Shown in pieces: positions 55,192 to 64,000 of a stretch of 64,000 nucleotides of DNA. A program made the translations under genes and the position numbers. The stretch's first letter is position 1. Each line of letters starts with the position of its first letter. Under the pieces are notes generated by a model. It worked only from the letters and a program-made list of their open reading frames with translations, did not search any database and was not told the DNA's origin. This DNA comes from Anthostomella pinea. Taxonomy: Eukaryota; Ascomycota; Sordariomycetes; Xylariales; Xylariaceae. The DNA is taken from the NCBI GenBank assembly GCA_963556695.1, contig CAUWAG010000012.1, forward strand, positions 2,170,001 through 2,234,000, read 5' to 3'.

Positions 55192-55610
55192 TTTCATAAA
55201 AATACATAAAAACGTAGCAGTATTTATAAGGTTTTATATAGTTATATAAATTGTAAGGTGTCTTTTTATATATATAAGAAACTTTTAAAATAAACCGTAT
55301 CGTTCATTTATTACGGTATAAAGGCGTAAAAGGGTTGAAAAGAGTGTTATAAAATTAAAAAAGTATAAAAAGGTTAAAAAGAAATATACATGTACGTAAA
55401 AAATAAAAAATACTATTTAAAAAAGTTGTTTATTATTTGTAATATTAATCAACCTTTTCTTAAAGTGTGTAAGTGTGACAATAAAGTATATAATGCAAGT
55501 TTAATGGATTTTTTTCGGACTTATATACGGTATATTGCGGCCTAACGATTACGCCGAAATTAACTGCAGGGAGCGGCCTTGGCCTGACATCTGATAGGCT
55601 CTAGAGAATG

Positions 55611-55647
55611 AGCACGAGCCATGGACACCTTCCGATCCCAAGGGGAT
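55611..55647 (-). repeat. 37-bp inverted repeat, right copy
   Basis: Reverse-complement partner of 51334-51370 at the other border of AT-rich block 2. Confidence 0.75.
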
Positions 55648-56522
55648 AGGTAGGTAATGGGTTCCGTCGAGACGGTCCTGCATTATCGTGACATGTCATC
55701 TCTGCCTGAGGTATCAATGACATTTGTTGCCTTATGTAATCCTCGAGAAGACGACGAAGGCAACGCGGACAGGCAGCGATTGACCAACGTCACCAGGACC
55801 CATAATAGCTTCAATGTTGAGCCTGTGCCCGGTGCAGGAGATAACATAACGCTACAAAGCTCGACCCCAGCAGGTACGGACCCGGTCGCCTCATCGTCAC
55901 GGTCCGCCCAGGTACCGATCTGTGTACCTCCTTGGCTGCAGGCCTCTTCCGCTAGGGCAACTTGACTCGGGACAGCAGAGCGCACTTCAGCACACTTCAT
56001 CAACCCTACAGGGGGCTCTAGGCGGCCAGTAGGTGCACCAGCAGGTGATCCACAGTAGCAGTCAGAGCAGCAGTCCGTTCCGGGCTTTTACCTCCAGCTT
56101 CCACTGCTACCTATCCAGCTGCTTTGCTGCATCACCTGGACAAACGACATCCGTCACTGCTCGTCGACTCTTCCACTTCCACTTTCCATCATCTCACTAA
56201 TCACACCAAGACCCATCACCCCATCACCCCAACGGCGAACAACTTTTCTTCTATTGCATCGTGTGTGCATCCACTGCGACGCACTTCTGCTTTCGTCCTT
56301 GTTGTATTCTAGACGTTTCGTCCCATTCGGTATTTGCGCACGCCCGAAGCGACCATCCCAACCAAACAAGGCTCAACGGAGCGCGCCTCGCGAAGTCGCC
56401 TCATCAACATCACATCCACCCACCGTCCCGGCCAACACCACCACACCGGGCATCGATTCATTCGGACATCGATTACTCTCCGAACTACGCCATTTTCTCG
56501 ACCCCGTACCCCATCCGCAGAT
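55648..56522. other. Promoter and leader of RPN3; no other gene recognised
   Basis: A short plus-strand frame at 55657-55965 has no recognisable features. The segment 56120-56522 is CA/CT-rich with repeated CACCCCATCACC and is the likely 5' UTR of RPN3. Confidence 0.5.
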
Positions 56523-58410
56523 ATGCCGGGCAAAACACCAGGAAAGGAGCCTGTTGAGAATGGGATCCGCAACAACCAAGATGTCGACATGACCGACGAG
56601 AAATCTTCGATGAAGGGCAAGGGCAAGAAGGCCGGCAAGGAAGGCGAGGACATGACTGTCGTTGTCCCCCCCCCTAAGAACACAAAGCAATCTTCGCAAC
56701 CGCCGCCCGCCGATGCCGAGGGAGATGTGGCCATGGATGATTCCGATAAGGTCGAGGATTTTGAGGTCAAGGTCGACCCCGTCACCCAGACCATCGCGGG
56801 TAAGCTGATGCCATTTCAAGGCCGTTCTGGAGTGTCAAACAGCTAATCGGTTTATGATGTGACAGATATCAAAAGCAATTTCGCGTTGCTCGACCGCGCC
56901 GTAGCCCTCTTCGATTCCAGATTCTCTCTACGAGCTCTACGATCGATCTCTTCCCTTCGCAAGCGCCTCACCCCAGACATACTAGCCCAGGTCATATCTG
57001 AGACTTACTCCCCCTCCAGCACATCTGCGAGCGTTGCCAAGTCACTTCTGCAGGCTATTGGAAAGGGAGACGTGCCTCTTGGGAGCCAGTCGGGCGCCGC
57101 CGAGATGGAGATCGATAGTGACCCGAAGGCTGCCTCAAAGAACGGCAACAAGAAGGAAACCAAAGAGGTCATTCCCGAGGTCGACCTGTTCCTGAGCATC
57201 CTAGTCCAGGTCTACTTGTTCGATTCGAAGCAGTTTGAAGTTGGCTCCAACTTTTCGAAATACCTGACTGATCGAATCCACTCCCTGAACCGACGGACAC
57301 TGGACTCGCTTTCTGCCAAGGCATACTACTACTTTTCTCTGTTTTGCGAGCAACTGGCCCCGCTGCCTCCGTCTCCCCAGTCGCCTATCGTTGGTCTCCG
57401 ACCTATCCTGCTGACAGCTCTGCGAACTGCCGTCTTGCGCAAAGATACAGACATTCAAGCAACCGTCATCGTTCTCCTGCTACGGAACTACCTCTTGACC
57501 TCGCACATTTCCCAGGCCGATCTTCTCATCACCCACACGCAGTTTCCCGAGAATGCGGCCAATACTCTGGTTGCGCGGTTCCTGTACTACATGGGTCGCA
57601 TTCGGGCGATCCAGCTTCGTTACACGGAAGCACAGGACCACTTGACTGCGGCTACGAGGAAGGCGCCCGCGAGTGTATGCGCCCTTGGGTTTGCGCGATC
57701 CGCGACCAAGTTCCTGCTTGTGGTTGAGCTGTTGATGGGTGATATTCCCGAGCGCGCCACCTTCCGGGCTAACGACATGGAGGAAGCTCTGCACCCTTAC
57801 TTCTTGCTCGTACAGGCCGTTCGTGTGGGTAACCTGGAGGACTTCGAGACGACCATTGCCGACCACGCCAGCACCTTCCGCCGCGATGGCACATATTCCC
57901 TCATTCTACGCCTCCGCCAAAACGTCATCAAGACCGGCATTCGTATGATGAGCCTGAGCTACAGCCGAATCTCTCTTCGGGACATTTGCATCCGATTACA
58001 TCTTGGCAGCGAGGAGAGCGCCGAGTACATCGTGGCAAAGGCCATCAGGGATGGAGTAATTGAGGCGACGCTGGACCGAGAGCATGGTTTCATGAAGAGC
58101 AAGGAGGTTGGAGACGTCTACGCCACCCGTGAACCGGGCGAGGCTTTCCATGACCGTATCCGAGCTTGCCTCGCTCTGCATGACGAGAGTGTTAAGGTGA
58201 GCTATATACCCCTATCTTGCTTGTCACGCTTACCAGAGACCTGTACTAACTGAGCTGTGTCTAAAGGCTATGCGCTTTCCCATGAACCAGCACCGCCTGG
58301 AACTCAAGAACGCACAGGAGGCACGCGAGCGCGAGAGAGAGATGGCCAAGGAAATACAAGACGGCGACCTCGACGAGGACGACCTCGGTGGGGACTTCGA
58401 GGGCATGTAA
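56523..58410 (+). CDS. RPN3: 26S proteasome regulatory subunit Rpn3, 583 aa
   Basis: Rpn3 (PSMD3) is a PCI-domain scaffold of the 19S lid of the 26S proteasome, near the deubiquitinase Rpn11. Exons 56523-56799, 56866-58196 and 58267-58410; all introns GT..AG with matching phases. The N-terminus is Lys/Asp-rich and disordered (MPGKTPGKEPVENGIRNN). The conserved body starts DIKSNFALLDRAVALFDSRF and continues with FSKYLTDRIHSLNRRTLDSL, HISQADLLITHTQFPENAAN and FLYYMGRIRAIQLRYTEAQD. The PCI domain (IRMMSLSYSRISLRDICIRL, YIVAKAIRDGVIEATLDREH) lies at about residues 375-460. The C-terminal exon gives FPMNQHRLELKNAQEARERE and an acidic end GDFEGM. Length fits fungal orthologues. Confidence 0.96.
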
Positions 58411-59144
58411 AGTATGGGAACCCCGTGTATTCTGAAATGGGTGGTCTCATTACGGCGTTGCCTTTTCCCCTGCTTCTGGTCTACAATGACAGTCGGAACG
58501 CACGGCGCAGGCTGGATGCTGCATTCGGGGCACGCTGTAGGTTGATAAGAAAGGACTGGAAGTCAAGCTGCCTTCTTCGGCGCAGCTAGCATAAACAATT
58601 CACTGGGCGCGGCCCCCTTGTACCAGATACGGTAGAGATTCAGTTGGGAAACTGGGCAGATGGTATGGTGATTTGGCAACTTCAATACTTGCCCGACGCT
58701 ATGCCGGTTGCTGGTCCCCCTTTACGCAATGACACGTGCTGGTAGTGTTATTATAATTACGCACTACTTCAGAGCCATTGTCACCCACATTCGTAATGTG
58801 ATTATCTTCCAGCTATGCCTCCATGAAATACTACTTCGACTCCATTACGGTTCAAGTACTTGATGATACGGCGGCTAAATTGACACTTCGCATAACAATC
58901 CGTACATCAAGATCGTGTGAGCAAAGGACGATACGATCAGGGAAAGCGGGACTGGTTACTCCTCGGGGTGTCACGTGTCAAAACCCAGGTCTACCGGAGA
59001 GTGTCTGTTACGTAAGCACATTCAACCTCACTACGAACAGCCACCGCCAACATCACTTTCCCGAGCTGTCTTGCGTTCGAAGCACAGGACGACGGGCAAA
59101 GAAAGGATTGAGGTCCTCAATCTGTAGGATAACGGCACGGAATT
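58411..59144. other. Intergenic between RPN3 and the MYST gene
   Basis: No gene recognised. The short frames present are shadows or random. TACGTAAGC-like and CACGTG-like words occur but I cannot assign sites. Confidence 0.5.
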
Positions 59145-61358
59145 ATGGCACCGCAGAAGCGCAAGAGACCGCACGATCATGTCGCGGCCACCGAACCGAC
59201 GACCGCACCCCCGCCCGCACGCCGCGCGACGAGACAGCACCCCTCATCCTCAGATGCGCCGCCTCCCTCGGGCACAGGTCTCGCGCCGAAACACGGGCTG
59301 AGAAGTGGGAGGTTACGCGCCAAAACGGTTGAGAAGACTGGTGATGTGATTGAGGCGCCTGCGGAGCTAGAAGCGGTGCGTGGTGTCGCGCCGAGGTCTA
59401 TTAATGTCGCCAATCCACCGCTACCGCGACAGACGAGGACTACGAGGGAGAAGTACAAGGACAAAGGAGCTGTTAAGGAGGACTCGAACATCGTTGTCCG
59501 ACCACCGACCTCGCCGTCGCCGCCGCGGGATATACGTATACACACGACTGCGTCTTCCCCAAAACATCCCGTTGAGGGCGTTCGCAACTTGACGCTGGAA
59601 GCGCAACCTCGAGCTCGGACGCACCACGCGCTACAGTCTTCACCACTGCAAGGGAATTTGCGCTTGTCTGGCCCTTCTCAGCGGTTACCGCATGCTTCGA
59701 GGACGATACATGCGGAGAGCCTTGCCCAGACAGCCCCAATACGAGCGGTGTCGAAGACGAAGACACAAACCCAGACACCCAAGACACCCCGTCGCCCCTC
59801 CCCGGGCCCCAAGCCCCTGCCTCCTCCCACGCCGTGGTCCGATCGCAACATCGATAAGGTCGTGTTGGGCGATATCTGCTTCCGCGCGTGGTATCCTTCG
59901 TATTATGGGAAGGAGGTGCTAGGCGACCTGTCAGGGAATGCGACAACAGCTTCGGGCGCGGGTTCGAAAGAAAACAGTGGTGTTGGGCACCATGGTATGA
60001 CGAAAATAGGCGGTGGGAAGACCTCGGGCGTGCCCATGTTGGACCGCTTGTATGTGTGTCCGTGTTGCTTCAAGTACTCGAAGGAGCTGGTGTCGTGGTG
60101 GGAACATGTACGATGCTGCGAGAGGACGTTTGAGATGCCGGGACGGAAGGTGTATACGCATCCCCGTGGGCTGAGGGGCGTGAAAGTGCCCGGGGCTTCT
60201 GGTGGAGACGGGAGAAGCAAGGGAAAGAGGAGAGGCGATGGTGGTGCGCATGGATCCGAGCCGGTCGTGAGTGATCACGGCGAATGGAGTGTCTGGGAGG
60301 TCGATGGGGAGAAGGATATGGTAAGACCACGTCAGTCGTTGATTCTGGCATACTTGAGACTAATTCAGAAACAGTTATTCTGCCAGAACCTCTCGCTGTT
60401 CGCCAAGTTGTTTCTGGACAACAAGTCCGTCTTCTTCGACGTTACGGGATTCAACTACTTCCTACTCGTCTACACGCCTCCCGATCTACCCACCGAACCG
60501 GAAACGCATACACCGCATAATTCGCCGCCTGACCTCACCCAGCAGCGGCAAGACAGACCAGATACTTCCACACAGACCTCCACCTCCACAGCATCATCCC
60601 CTGTACGCAGACTACGCGTCGTCGGCTTCTTCTCCAAGGAGAAGATGTCCTGGGACAACAACAACCTCGCCTGCATTCTCGTGTTCCCACCCTGGCAGCG
60701 CAAGGGCCTCGGCGCCTTGCTGATGGGGGTGTCCTACGCCATCTCGCGCCGTGAGGGCATCCTCGGCGGGCCCGAGAAGCCCATCTCAGAGCTTGGTAGG
60801 AAGGGTTACAGGCGCTTCTGGGCCGGCGAGATCGCCCGCTGGCTGCTGGGTCTGAATCTGGATTTCTTGTGTACGGTGAGGGCTGTGGGTGCTGGAGTAG
60901 GGGGTGGGATGGGAAAGGAAAAAGGAGGGAGGAAGGATCAGCATGTCGCTCTCGTCGACGTCGACCGCTGCTCCCGCGATACCTGGATCGCGCCTGATGA
61001 CTGCCTCTCTGTGCTCCGCGAGATGGGCGTCGTGGAGGAGGTCCCTCCGGAACTGAAGGGAGTCGAAGTGGTGCAGATATTGAAAAAAGCGCGTACGGAG
61101 GACGATGACGATGATGATACCCCGATGATGAACGATGACGCCGAGAGCAGCAAGGACGACAAGGAGAAGGCGGCAGAAAAGGAAAAAGAAGGGAAATCGC
61201 AGGAGGCGACTACGACTACGAGGGTCCGCGTCGACAAAGCCGCTGTGCGTGGCTGGGTCCATGCGAATGGCATCGAGCTTAGCCGCACTTGCGACCCGGA
61301 CGGGTTTGTGGAGGGGTATGCTGTGAGGGCGGTCGAGGGGGTTGAGGATGATGGGTGA
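59145..61358 (+). CDS. MYST-family histone acetyltransferase (Sas2-like), 721 aa
   Basis: Acetylates lysines on histone tails in chromatin. Exons 59145-60320 and 60369-61358; the 48-nt intron (GTAAGA..TTCAG) is in frame and has no stop, but removing it restores the conserved join EKDM/KQLFCQNLSLFAKLFLDN. After a disordered basic N-terminus (about 230 residues) come the MYST blocks VVLGDICFRAWYPSYYGKE and a C2HC finger (LYVCPCCFKYSKELVSWWEH and VRCC). The catalytic core follows with SVFFDVTGFNYFLL, the catalytic Cys and acetyl-CoA loop in NLACILVFPPWQRKGLGALL, and the catalytic Glu in GGPEKPISELGRKGYRRFW. The insertion within the core (about 440-475) and an acidic tail (TEDDDDDDTPMMNDD) are extra. 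The motif FRAWYPSYYG suggests the Sas2 subgroup; that assignment is inference. Confidence 0.9.
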   Translation: MAPQKRKRPHDHVAATEPTTAPPPARRATRQHPSSSDAPPPSGTGLAPKHGLRSGRLRAKTVEKTGDVIEAPAELEAVRGVAPRSINVANPPLPRQTRTTREKYKDKGAVKEDSNIVVRPPTSPSPPRDIRIHTTASSPKHPVEGVRNLTLEAQPRARTHHALQSSPLQGNLRLSGPSQRLPHASRTIHAESLAQTAPIRAVSKTKTQTQTPKTPRRPSPGPKPLPPPTPWSDRNIDKVVLGDICFRAWYPSYYGKEVLGDLSGNATTASGAGSKENSGVGHHGMTKIGGGKTSGVPMLDRLYVCPCCFKYSKELVSWWEHVRCCERTFEMPGRKVYTHPRGLRGVKVPGASGGDGRSKGKRRGDGGAHGSEPVVSDHGEWSVWEVDGEKDMVRPRQSLILAYLRLIQKQLFCQNLSLFAKLFLDNKSVFFDVTGFNYFLLVYTPPDLPTEPETHTPHNSPPDLTQQRQDRPDTSTQTSTSTASSPVRRLRVVGFFSKEKMSWDNNNLACILVFPPWQRKGLGALLMGVSYAISRREGILGGPEKPISELGRKGYRRFWAGEIARWLLGLNLDFLCTVRAVGAGVGGGMGKEKGGRKDQHVALVDVDRCSRDTWIAPDDCLSVLREMGVVEEVPPELKGVEVVQILKKARTEDDDDDDTPMMNDDAESSKDDKEKAAEKEKEGKSQEATTTTRVRVDKAAVRGWVHANGIELSRTCDPDGFVEGYAVRAVEGVEDDG

Positions 61359-62524
61359 TGGGTAGGAGCTCTGTTGTGGACGTAAGTGAAGAAAGACCGT
61401 CTGTATATCCTCGGAGGTATGGTTCGAGCCTGCAGTACAGGTCTAGTATGTATACCTAGGCTCATGTACTCCAGTAGAGTTGGGGGTTAATGGTCTTGCC
61501 TGCCGGTGTCTTCACATGGCATGATCGACCCCTGATTCTTGTACGTCCTACCTTACCAACGGATGCCTATGCCTATGCCTATGCCAGGCAGTTCAGTTCC
61601 GAGGCGACTACATTTTGCTAGTTATTGATGACTGCCGAGTTCTAAACTTGCAGCAAGTGGACGTTGACAGTTGGTCCAGCGGCCTAAATATAGTTGAGTT
61701 TGTATGGGAACTACGGGCCGATGTACACCAGAAGGGGGAAGATGAGTTCTGCCGCAAGCCGCAAGCCGCAGAGACGGGCTGACGGGAATGGCCTACCTAG
61801 GTAGCTGGCCTGAGGGGCTTTGAAGGCCAGCGGGCTTCTTATAAACTTATAAAGTGTCGTGATAATTCGTGCGTTCCTTACCCAGCCCGCCAGCCAGCCG
61901 GGTCACCCACTGATTAATATCAACACGAGCACCAGAGCACCCAGTATGACCAACAAGCCATAAACTGCTTTAAATACGGTCGAATGGACTGTTGAAAACG
62001 GAGTGGAATATAATAATCATGGCATTTGCTTGACTCAGCTATTCATCAGGTCTCGTTATCACAAGGCATGTTTATAAGGCGGAATTGAGGAGTGTTGGTA
62101 GGGTTGCTCACTTGGTGGCTGTTTTGATTTTATTCCATGAACTGCCTGCCAGCCAAGCATAGCCCGTCTGCCCGTATGTTGCCAGCCAGCCAACCAGCCA
62201 CCTCGAGCAGCCAGCCAGTCAGCCAGCCATACAAGGCCTGCCGCCAAAGCGGAATCAGAGTATCCGCACCAACCAAGATGCTGGTTCTAGATAGATGATG
62301 CACTTCCTCATTTTCGTACAGGGAACTCAAGGCACCAACAAACTTGTCTTCCAAGAAAAGTGTCTTAGCCACGCGATACTGGAATCCGCAATCTATTTGC
62401 CAGGCCGGGCCTTCGGTCGAAATTCTGTTTTCTGTTCTTTATCAACTTTTCCTTACTTACCTGCAATTCTTGATTGTCCTCGTAGTCTTGTCTGTCTTGT
62501 CTCGTCTTGTTGCCCCCCACCGCA
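61359..62524. other. Intergenic with small simple repeats
   Basis: GCCTAT units at 61565-61585, GCCGCAA units near 61750, and AGCC/CAGCCAGC-rich sequence at 61890-62230. No gene recognised. Confidence 0.5.
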
Positions 62525-63022
62525 ATGGCCCTACCTATCCTGCCGCGCTCGGGCTTATTCCTAGGGGCGCGAACACTACTGGTACCCCGTCCTTCCATGC
62601 GCCGCCGACAACCCCAGTTCCATCAGCTCTCTTCCAGCTCCAGTTCCAGTTCCCGTTCCGGCGATACTACTCACCAAGGATTTCCCGGCGGAAAACACGC
62701 GTTGACGTTGTTCTCGAAAACCGGGACGTCATCTCGGATCGGCGGCGTGAGAACCTCGACGCTTACAATTACGCTGCCCCCGCCCACTGGAGAGAGTGGC
62801 GCATTTACAGCGGATTTCTCGCCCGCTTTGTGCTTTGCTGAGACTGATGTACGGCTACCGCAAGCGCAAGGAACCGGAGAGAAAGGAGGAGATGAAGGAG
62901 ATGAAGGAGTGACTGAGCTAAGTTACTCGCTGCGGTCGGTGGGCCGTGGACGAGGCTGCTGGGGAGCTGGAAGGGAGGTGGGGGAGGGGGGTGGAAGTGG
63001 AAGGGGCGCTTGCGGCGGGTGA
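62525..63022 (+). pseudogene. Frame-broken gene for a probable mitochondrial protein
   Basis: The start MALPILPRSGLFLGARTLLV and PRPSMRRRQPQ is a plausible mitochondrial targeting sequence (basic, no acidic residues). Coding-like sequence then moves to a second frame (FRRYYSPRISRRKTRVDVV, NYAAPAHWREWRIYSGFLAR) and then to a third (LRLMYGYRKRKEPERKEEM), ending near 62910. Further 3', WKGRLRRVKGSVFNSGMG and GDEVGDMYGDEIGD may belong to the same gene. No splice sites explain the shifts, so indels or assembly errors are more likely. I do not recognise the family. The real 3' end may lie beyond 63100. Confidence 0.35.
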
Positions 63023-64000
63023 AGGGGTCCGTGTTTAATTCTGGTATGGGTATGGATGTGGATGGGCCGCGGTATGGTGACGAGGTGGGGGATATGTACG
63101 GTGATGAGATAGGGGATTGTTGGGCTGGGTATTGGGGGAGGGCTATGTGGCTGTTTGGGGCTTGAGCTTGGATGGAGTTTGTGTGTGTGAGAGAGCTGGG
63201 GGAGGACGGTGGGAAGGGAGATGGTGAGACGGAAAACAGCAGCACAGGGGCCGGCATGGCGGAGGGGTCCTGCACCAAAGAGACTCGCCTAAGAGCTGGA
63301 AACCCTATGGGTCGCCGCCCGAGCAGCCGCAGCAAAACACACCTTACGAATCAGTCCCCCGCAACAAATTTCCCCACAGCGAAGCCATGCATCCAGACCG
63401 CGTTCAGGTCCTCAGCGCGGCCAAAATCGCAGACGTCGAGAGGAACGGGAACGGGAAGTGGCGGCTGCAGGGCTGCCGGGTCGGGACTTCGCGTGGTACG
63501 AGTATGCCGGTGATGGGGAGTTGGGCCTCAGGGGGCTGTATTAAGGCGCTGGCGCCTTGGGCTTGCGGAAGGGGGGGCAGAAGGGAGACGAAGGGGACGG
63601 AGAGGACTCGATGCCTGGTATTGCTGGGGCTACGGGGTATGTGCTTAGTTGAGCGTTTTTTACACTTTGAATATATAATTCCTGTAATCGTGATGAATGT
63701 GTTTGTGGTGTTGGCTACTGGTATCTTCTGCTGTCATCTGTCGATAAATCAGATAGGCACTGCACTGCCAGACTGCGTTCTCGTAGAAAAATGTCGGCTG
63801 CTGAACGCGTGCCAGACGAGGTTGGCCAATGTCAAGAATCTGTGTAAGGGATCGAAATGAAGTGATCGGCGGTGGCTGTAGCCAACTCCGGATGGAAGAA
63901 GCAAATGTCTCAGTCATACATTCCGATGGTGGTTTCGAATGGTAAGCTCCATTCCCAGGCTTTTGTGTGCTTGGACGCACTTTTCCTTGTTCAACAATCA
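63023..64000. other. Region with coding-like fragments, unresolved
   Basis: Frames at 63170-63640 (for example RNKFPHSEAMHPDRVQVLS and KIADVERNGNGKWRLQG) look protein-like and may be the 3' part of the preceding broken gene. No consistent model can be built. 63660-64000 holds nothing I can identify. Confidence 0.3.

Larger units (their letters stand above)
51400..55600. other. AT-rich, RIP-like block 2 with embedded insertions
   Basis: Strongly AT-rich without genes. Islands of normal composition: the two arms of a TIR element (51750-51960 and 52590-52789), solo LTRs at 52823, 53403 and 54187, and an insertion at 54981. The same LTR families A and B occur in block 1, so both blocks were targeted by the same elements. 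Confidence 0.8.

Overview
This window comes from a filamentous ascomycete fungus (Pezizomycotina). Genes have short GT..AG introns of about 50-100 nt. DASH-complex and TFIID genes of fungal type are present. Transposons are of the Tad1-like LINE, Ty3/Gypsy chromovirus, Fot1/pogo and Tc1/mariner kinds, and long AT-rich tracts carry the C-to-T / G-to-A decay typical of repeat-induced point mutation (RIP). I cannot name the species.

Layout. (1) 1-1850: 3' part of an alcohol-oxidase-like GMC oxidoreductase. (2) About 2.3-12.1 kb: nested transposons. A 5'-truncated LINE ends inside a 2EXR-domain gene; a second LINE on the minus strand flanks a 6.4-kb Gypsy chromovirus (LTRs at 5121 and 11270). (3) 13-17.5 kb: a small membrane protein, a 35-codon ORF ending in a CaaX box that resembles an a-factor-type pheromone precursor, and a decayed protein-kinase gene. 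(4) 17.7-31 kb: an AT-rich block with solo LTRs and a Tc1/mariner copy, then two pogo/Fot-type elements, one carrying a solo LTR. (5) 31-36.2 kb: two inverted copies of a tRNA-headed SINE around a DsbA/FrnE-like oxidoreductase gene and a broken gene, followed by a second Tc1 element. (6) 36.3-51 kb: a six-exon acidic protein gene, a divergent minisatellite, a hAT-type MITE, SPC34, a Ser-rich acidic protein and TAF12. (7) 51.4-55.6 kb: a second AT-rich block with four short insertions and a long-TIR element. (8) 56.5-64 kb: proteasome subunit RPN3, a MYST histone acetyltransferase, and a broken probable mitochondrial protein gene.

Main points of interest. The SINE has perfect Pol III A and B boxes, and its 3' end is homologous to the 3' end of the LINE in the same window, which marks the LINE as its likely mobilisation partner. 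The 14-bp target duplication of one SINE is split between the two inverted copies, which suggests that the roughly 2.7-kb segment between them was inverted by SINE-SINE recombination. The Gypsy element carries a Tf1/sushi-style self-priming site. TAF12 has an in-frame TAG right after the histone fold, with 72 further codons of plausible coding sequence. Four other disrupted genes or transposases also carry in-frame TAG codons.

Housekeeping genes here (TAF12, MYST acetyltransferase, RPN3, SPC34) act in transcription, chromatin, protein turnover and chromosome segregation, but they are not an operon-like unit. All coordinates and splice sites were read by eye; no alignment or database search was run.
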